From the NCBI GenBank assembly GCA_036940085.1, contig JALLBK010000563.1:1-23187 (forward strand): DNA of 23,187 nucleotides. Reading direction: 5' to 3'. Shown in pieces: positions 18,682-23,187 of this stretch. Each line of letters begins with the position of its first letter. Within the stretch, counting starts at the first letter, position 1. The position numbers and the translations under genes are program-made. A model generated the notes under the pieces. It did no database searches. It saw only the letters and a list, made by a program, of their open reading frames with translations, and had not been told where the DNA came from. Source of the DNA: Discostella pseudostelligera (lineage: Eukaryota; Bacillariophyta; Thalassiosirophyceae; Thalassiosirales; Thalassiosiraceae).

Positions 18682-19526
18682 GTTTTTGAACTCGACAGAG
18701 TTATGATCTTGTTGGAAGTGGGGGTGATGAGTAGTCGTGTACATTTATATTTTTGGTGATGAAAAATGAATGGGTTCTTGTGTAGAGAGTGGAATTGGCA
18801 ATGATGGGGGTAGAGTTGTCGGTTGCCGGATTTCATAATCCTATTTGATGTTGGCGGGAGGAGGCGGTGATTGGTCTCTGGTGTTGGTGGTGTACGAAGA
18901 TATTTTGGGTTCATGTGTAGATATTGGCATAAGGGCAATTGTGTTGGGGTTGATTGTAGTATTCTCCGATCTGTCAATGTCAAATCGCACAGGGGTGCCG
19001 TTAAACCTTTCCAACAAGATAGCGAGCAGAATAGTATGGCTGGTCTTGTTCCCCATGCCAATAAGAATCCGACGCAGCAGCACGTCGAAAAATTTCGTAG
19101 TCATCAGCGGTGAGGGCGCGGGGCACCGGGTGTACGATATAAAGACTGACAATATGGACATGAGCATCTCCCCGTTGGCAATCGATTGGTATGCATCCCA
19201 TTCAGCATGGCATGTCTACTCTATATGCTCGTCGTCGCCCGCCGCTTCACAAATCATCATAGTGGCGGAAATGCTGTCATGGTCATCCGTCGCCGCGCTC
19301 GCCGGCCGTCCCAGTAGTATCTTTAGTCTGGCTGGCGTCAGGATTTTGGATCTTTCGTCTGGCTGGCGTCGGGGGGGTTGAACCATATCTTTCGTCTGGC
19401 TGGCGTCGAAATTTGTATCTTTCGTCTGTCTGACGTCAGGATTTCGTATCTTTCGTCGTCTGCCTGGCGTCGGCCGGCCCGCAACAAAAAGCCAAGACGA
19501 CGAAATAGTCGATAATATGGTAGTCG
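18682..19526. other. Spacer between divergent CAP gene 1 and the lumen protein gene
   Basis: 845 bases. Frames of 108 (minus) and 178 (plus) codons occur at 18841-19381 but overlap each other on opposite strands and show no domain, so I leave them out. An E2F-like TTGGCGGGA lies at 18851-18859, about 170 bp upstream of the CAP start. A five-unit repeat occupies 19318-19471. Confidence 0.55.
19318..19471 (+). repeat. Five-copy imperfect repeat with CRE-like cores before the lumen protein gene
   Basis: Five units start at 19318, 19349, 19386, 19416 and 19447, spaced 31, 37, 30 and 31 bp. The consensus is TATCTTTCGTCTGGCTGGCG followed by TC. Unit 2 carries an extra G run, and unit 4 reads CTGACGTCAGG with a perfect TGACGTCA (19431-19438). 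The array ends about 80 bp before the likely start codon of the thylakoid lumen protein. Confidence 0.85.
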
Positions 19527-19553
19527 ATGTCGATGTACTGCTTATCGATGTCG

Positions 19554-20354
19554 ATGAAGATGAAGCGGACGCTGGCCATCATCATCTCAATACTGCTTTC
19601 ATATGGGCAGCAAACGCGGAGCTACTCGACTCCTGCCAGCAGGAGAAGTCGATGCCACCATCAACAACCCTGCCACACACCTTCGCCGTCGCGTCGCAAT
19701 GCGTTGGTATCATTTCTTACCATCCTACCCGTGGCAACCATCATCGGCACCACTCCTGCTGCCAACGCCGCTGAACTTTCCTCCTCCGACAATGAAATAC
19801 TTCAAATCAAGGAAGCAACCAAAGCACTCTCCGCCCTAATCGACAATTGGTCCAAGGCGACCACCGAATGCATCTACGCCGACGTACCTCACGAATTACT
19901 CGAAAGTAAAAACAAAGACCGCCTACTTGAAAAAGCATCTGAATTTGCATTATTTGATAAATCCACATCGGTCGTATCCTGCAAACGAACCAATCGAATA
20001 GTTAGAGATTACATCGGTGCGACGGGGAAAGGACCACTGGTGGGCATTGAGAAACGATTGTTGCGCAATACTGTCGTTGAACGTGTGGACCCAAACGCGC
20101 TTGATGAATACTTTGCGGCAGTAGAATCGTTCTCACAATCATTATCGAGGGCGACATCTTTATCTTATACTGCGGGCATGGCTGATTTTGATTCGGTGAA
20201 TAATTTTGCCAAGGACGATGATGTCGGCGGTGGTGGGAATGGAGGAGAATATGCCGACAATTCGAATTTGGAACAAGCTCGAAAGGCAATTGTGGAAGCA
20301 AATGATTCATTGAAGAAGGCATTATCATTAATATCGGTTGATGATGTGATATGA
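19554..20354 (+). CDS. Predicted thylakoid lumen protein with Tat-type signal
   Basis: 266 aa from the ATG at 19554 (MKMKRTLAIIISILLSYG). In-frame ATGs at 19527, 19533, 19548 and 19560 are alternatives. Three targeting parts are visible: a hydrophobic ER-type signal; a basic Ser/Pro/His-rich transit stretch; then SRRNALVSFLTILPVATIIG with twin Arg at 47-48 and the cleavage site AANA-A near residue 72. This is the usual route through the complex plastid into the lumen, and the twin Arg points to the Tat pathway. The expected F after the first cleavage is replaced by Y (TRS-YSTP). The mature part (about 194 aa) is helical, with two cysteines (ATTECIYADVP and VVSCKRTN) that could pair, the conserved-looking block RDYIGATGKGPLVGIEKRLL, and a Gly/Asp-rich insertion near the C-terminus. 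It resembles small PSII-associated lumen proteins in size and layout, but I do not recognise the family with certainty. Confidence 0.78.
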   Translation: MKMKRTLAIIISILLSYGQQTRSYSTPASRRSRCHHQQPCHTPSPSRRNALVSFLTILPVATIIGTTPAANAAELSSSDNEILQIKEATKALSALIDNWSKATTECIYADVPHELLESKNKDRLLEKASEFALFDKSTSVVSCKRTNRIVRDYIGATGKGPLVGIEKRLLRNTVVERVDPNALDEYFAAVESFSQSLSRATSLSYTAGMADFDSVNNFAKDDDVGGGGNGGEYADNSNLEQARKAIVEANDSLKKALSLISVDDVI

Positions 20355-20599
20355 TCGTGTGCTTCAAGGTGTTTGAAGCAACCAATAAAGCGATGACCCT
20401 TTGGATTATAGGAGGCATGTACAAACGGCCGATGCAGTCAGTTCTTTGTTCAAAGAGCAATTGTATCTATCTATGCTGATTCGTTAAACTTTAAGGCATT
20501 ACAAGTCTAGATGTACAGAGCTTAAGCAGGCCCTTCACCGGCCAAAATAATAAGATATGCGCTATGAACCGACAGGAACATGAGAGTATGCTCCGTTCC

Positions 20600-22531
20600 T
20601 CACGCATAACATCCCTCATTCGGGCAAGGATTGCCACACAGTGTGTCATCCTTCCAAGCTTCCGCTCTCCAATTTCCATTACGAACTCCACAACTTCCCG
20701 GGCGTTCGTATCGACAGACCTGTACTCGGCAAATTTGTCCATCACTTTGATATTGCACGGATTCACCACAGCCCACATATTTTGTTGCTCTCCACACTAC
20801 CTGGAGGTAATGGGCATTATTCGGATATGACAAATTCACCTCCTTGTCTACCCATCGTGTCATCACCTGATCCGCTGTCCTGAGTTTGCCCCATGACCCG
20901 GTTCCAAGATTCGATGCCAAGTTCTCACCACTATCGACATGCTTGGCGTGACTTTCTATTGTCAAATCACACTGGCTCTTTAGAACTTCCGCATAACTTT
21001 TGGCATCGTACGCGAGGCTACGGGACCATCGGAGTGGTACATATCCCTCCCCACCGTTGTAGATGCGACGACGATCGTTGTGAGCTTCGAGCCACTCTTG
21101 ATCACGAGCATCCATGTTGGATCGCCAATCAAAACCAACCTTGACGGTGTAGGATTTCGAACCGACGAAGTACCCACCGCTGACAACAGGAGTACCATCT
21201 ACAGACAACTTGTAATATCCGTTTCCATAGTGGCAGCAGATACCATCATTATCGATGAGTTTTAATGTGTAGGTCCCAGCCGAGACACATGCACTCATGG
21301 ATTTTGTTTGGTATGCCGCAACTTCATTACGGCTCGCGAGCGCCATGTTTCCGTTCTGATGGAAGAGTACGGTAGTCTCTTTGCCAAACTTATCCACTTT
21401 GAACTGAATTCTGACATTGTAGCATCCACTGCGGCTGTCTGCTTGGAAGCTACTCATAGTAGTAAGGCTGGGGTCAGTTGCTGTTGCACTATCCGAAGTT
21501 ACCGTAAAACTGTGTGATCTTTGAGACCAGTCACCGCACGATGATGGACTTGTGAACTGCTCAACCCCGTCGAGATAGAAACGGTATAGTCCCTGGCCAG
21601 AGGTAGATCCACACATGCCATCACCGAACTTGTCGTAGACGGTGAAGGTGTAACTGTCTGCATCCAAACAGATGCCCCCGACATAAAGACTGTTGTCGTC
21701 ATATGCAGTGCCTTGAGGAGGGCCGGCGATGACCAATTCACCATCTGCCTTGCGAATCTTCCAACTTGTCTCAAACCCAGAATTGTCGGTGATTATTTCA
21801 ACCTTGGCGTACATTTGGCCATAGTTGCAGCTGCCTTGGAGGGTGCGCCCATTATCATCGGCGATGGATGCTTGCGACGCTTGGTAGGCAAGCTCGGCGT
21901 AGGGCATCAGATCGAGTTCACCGCTCTCATCGGTAAGGGGTCGAAACTGGCAGGAAAAAATTGAAGGTAGGAGTGAGATGAACGTCAAGAAATGCATGAG
22001 ATAGTCAACCCATTTGATACAACTTACCACTGGAATAGCCGGATCGCGATAGCTCTCCTTGGATCTCTTCTCTACGGCAGGTTCATTCAACCTACGCAAC
22101 CTTCTTGCCACAACATTCACATTCCTCTCAGGCTCATCAAATGTCGGAACGGCCACCTCACGCAATTCGTCTTCCACATCTACAACATCAGCGACGTTAT
22201 ACTCGCGACTGCGCTCAAACTCATTCCCGATGGTGGAGGGGGGGAGAGACCGTTTCAATAAACTTGCATGATCTATTGGCTCTCTCTCGAATCCATACTC
22301 TAGCTCAAAATTACTACTTCTACTTGGGGCGTCAACGTCAGGCGCCCAAGCATCCTCCGATGAACTACTCTCTCGATCAATTGGCTCGCGCTCGAGCTCG
22401 AGCGCCACAAAATTCAGGGCCTGCGGTGAAACTGTACCCTCATGATCGGATAATATCGGCGCACCGAGGGAGGCATCGGAGTAGCAATTCCCGAGGAAGA
22501 TCAAGCTGAATAGTATTGATTGACGCTTCAT
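20600..22531 (-). CDS. Secreted CAP/SCP-domain protein 2 (paralogue)
   Basis: The CDS is the complement of 20600..21946 joined to 22028..22531 (616 aa); Mets at 22537 and 22543 would add 2 or 4 residues. The signal peptide starts MKRQSILFSLIFLGNCYSDA. The pro-region is longer than in the paralogue and very acidic, with EREPID twice and dibasic sites (RRLRR, EKR) that may be cut by a kexin-type protease. The order is as in the paralogue: beta-type repeat 1 (FGDGMCGSTSGQGLYRFYLD), repeat 2 (DNDGICCHYGNGYYKLSVDG), CAP domain (EAHNDRRRIYNG; SGENLASN; HYLQVVWRATKYVGCG) and the tail CGNPCPNEGCYA. The C-terminal 60 residues are nearly identical to paralogue 1, while pro-regions and linkers differ, which fits an older duplication under selection on the CAP part. 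The lumen protein gene lies between the two copies on the opposite strand. Function not assignable beyond the family. Confidence 0.88.
   Translation of the reverse strand: MKRQSILFSLIFLGNCYSDASLGAPILSDHEGTVSPQALNFVALELEREPIDRESSSSEDAWAPDVDAPSRSSNFELEYGFEREPIDHASLLKRSLPPSTIGNEFERSREYNVADVVDVEDELREVAVPTFDEPERNVNVVARRLRRLNEPAVEKRSKESYRDPAIPVVSCIKWVDYLMHFLTFISLLPSIFSCQFRPLTDESGELDLMPYAELAYQASQASIADDNGRTLQGSCNYGQMYAKVEIITDNSGFETSWKIRKADGELVIAGPPQGTAYDDNSLYVGGICLDADSYTFTVYDKFGDGMCGSTSGQGLYRFYLDGVEQFTSPSSCGDWSQRSHSFTVTSDSATATDPSLTTMSSFQADSRSGCYNVRIQFKVDKFGKETTVLFHQNGNMALASRNEVAAYQTKSMSACVSAGTYTLKLIDNDGICCHYGNGYYKLSVDGTPVVSGGYFVGSKSYTVKVGFDWRSNMDARDQEWLEAHNDRRRIYNGGEGYVPLRWSRSLAYDAKSYAEVLKSQCDLTIESHAKHVDSGENLASNLGTGSWGKLRTADQVMTRWVDKEVNLSYPNNAHYLQVVWRATKYVGCGESVQYQSDGQICRVQVCRYERPGSCGVRNGNWRAEAWKDDTLCGNPCPNEGCYA
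21947..22027 (-). other. Intron of CAP protein gene 2, in-frame and stop-free
   Basis: 81 nt, donor GTAAGT (22027 to 22022), acceptor TGCCAG, phase 0. Its position matches exactly the intron of the paralogue. Its length is a multiple of three and it has no stop, so an unspliced message would still encode a full protein with 27 extra, mostly hydrophobic residues. Confidence 0.88.
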
Positions 22532-23187
22532 GGTCATGATCATGATGTTGATGAAGTGGCTCTATTGATTGATGGTTGATTGGGGGTCGATTATGTCACC
22601 AATTTTTGGGACCATCGCGCACCTCTCCACTGTTTCGATGTCGATGTGTTCCTTTTTTGTGGTGAACCAAGCTGCAAAATCCCACACTTTGTGGGGCGGG
22701 CTGTCTTGTGCAGAAGAGTGTGTGTGGTGTGCGCGCTTGGTCATTGGCATGGATCTTGTAACGGTGTGGGATGGTGCATCTTCCCTTGCTTTCATCTGTA
22801 TCGCGGTTCCCTTAAACCCTTTCCTACCACGTGCTTGATCGTTAACTAAAAAGTGTTTATGTGTGTCACATATGATTGTCATCTCTTTGTGTCACAGCCC
22901 CAATACGCAATCAAATTTTGAAATCTTCTCTGAAAATTAAATCTTTCCCGCGCGAAGTTTGGGCTGACAAATTAATGTTGGAATTCATATGAGTTTCAGA
23001 AAAGGATGAGAAATCGAGAGTACCAAATAAAGTGTGCCAAAATTTGATACATTGGAATCAATACAAAATCGGCAATTTGAGAAATGGCATGTGAACAGAA
23101 AGAGGCATGGCACTCCGCTTCGACTCCAAAGAAAATTGAGAAGGAAGTTGCAACTGTTGGAGCGCGCCAACTCCGTACACTGGCAAG
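22532..23187. other. Right-end region without a supported gene
   Basis: 656 bases upstream of CAP gene 2. They hold a small inverted repeat CCCACACTTTGTGGG (about 22683-22697), a CACGTG (22828-22833) and an E2F-like TTTCCCGCGCGAA (22944-22956). A plus-strand ATG at 23084 opens a frame of 34 codons running off the right edge (MACEQKEAWHSA...), and a second plus frame without an ATG is also open there. This could be the 5' end of another gene, but nothing identifies it. Confidence 0.4.
22944..22956. promoter_or_regulatory. E2F-type site TTTCCCGCGCGAA
   Basis: It contains the textbook E2F core TTTCCCGC, overlapping the reverse-strand core TTCGCGCG. It lies 140 bp before the possible partial plus-strand frame at 23084 and about 410 bp before CAP gene 2. 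Assignment to either gene is open. Confidence 0.4.

Noticed and set aside
18841..19381. Opposite-strand open frames of 108 and 178 codons in the spacer
   Set aside because: They overlap each other, lack recognisable motifs, and the plus frame runs into the promoter repeat.
1..23187. Bacterial operon, prophage, CRISPR, transposon or tRNA
   Set aside because: Genes contain GT-AG introns and plastid/ER targeting; no transposase, integrase or reverse transcriptase frame, no spacer-repeat array, and no tRNA-like B-box with matching arms was seen in the spacers.

Overview
The window looks like nuclear DNA of a photosynthetic stramenopile, most probably a diatom. Genes are intron-poor, with at most one short (75-103 nt) GT-AG intron each, and lie on both strands with short spacers. 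One protein starts with the signal peptide plus S-S-A-F-type junction used for diatom plastid import, and another has an ER-type signal, a twin-arginine segment and an A-N-A cleavage site, as expected for a thylakoid lumen protein. Nothing points to a bacterium, organelle, virus or mobile element. No RNA gene, CRISPR array or transposon was seen.

Layout, left to right: a ZupT-like ZIP metal transporter (+, one intron); an RBM18-like RRM protein (+), ending 21 bp from the convergent stop of a plastid-targeted LON-domain protein (-); a 2020-residue Sec7/PH Arf-GEF with an apparent MABP-like region (-, one intron); a 232-bp divergent spacer; a twin-CX9C protein (+); the spliceosomal Myb protein CDC5 (+); a phytochelatin synthase (-); a secreted CAP/SCP protein (-, one intron); a thylakoid lumen protein (+); and a second CAP/SCP paralogue (-, one intron). 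The last 0.6 kb holds no gene I can support, although a frame open to the right edge could be the start of one.

The genes do not form one pathway; this is ordinary eukaryotic gene order. Metal handling appears twice (ZIP transporter, phytochelatin synthase) and the plastid twice (LON protein, lumen protein). The two CAP genes are duplicates flanking the lumen gene.

The most interesting signals outside the genes are cis-elements. CCCGCCAAA (E2F-like) is followed by GCCACGTG (G-box) in the same order and orientation towards the start codon upstream of three unrelated genes. CTTCCACGTGTCAGAA occurs once downstream of the ZIP gene and once, inverted, in a triple G-box cluster before the LON gene. 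A five-unit repeat with TGGCGTC/TGACGTCA cores lies just before the lumen protein gene. The most unusual protein architectures are the MABP-like/Sec7/PH giant and the CAP proteins carrying two cysteine-bearing beta-type repeats.
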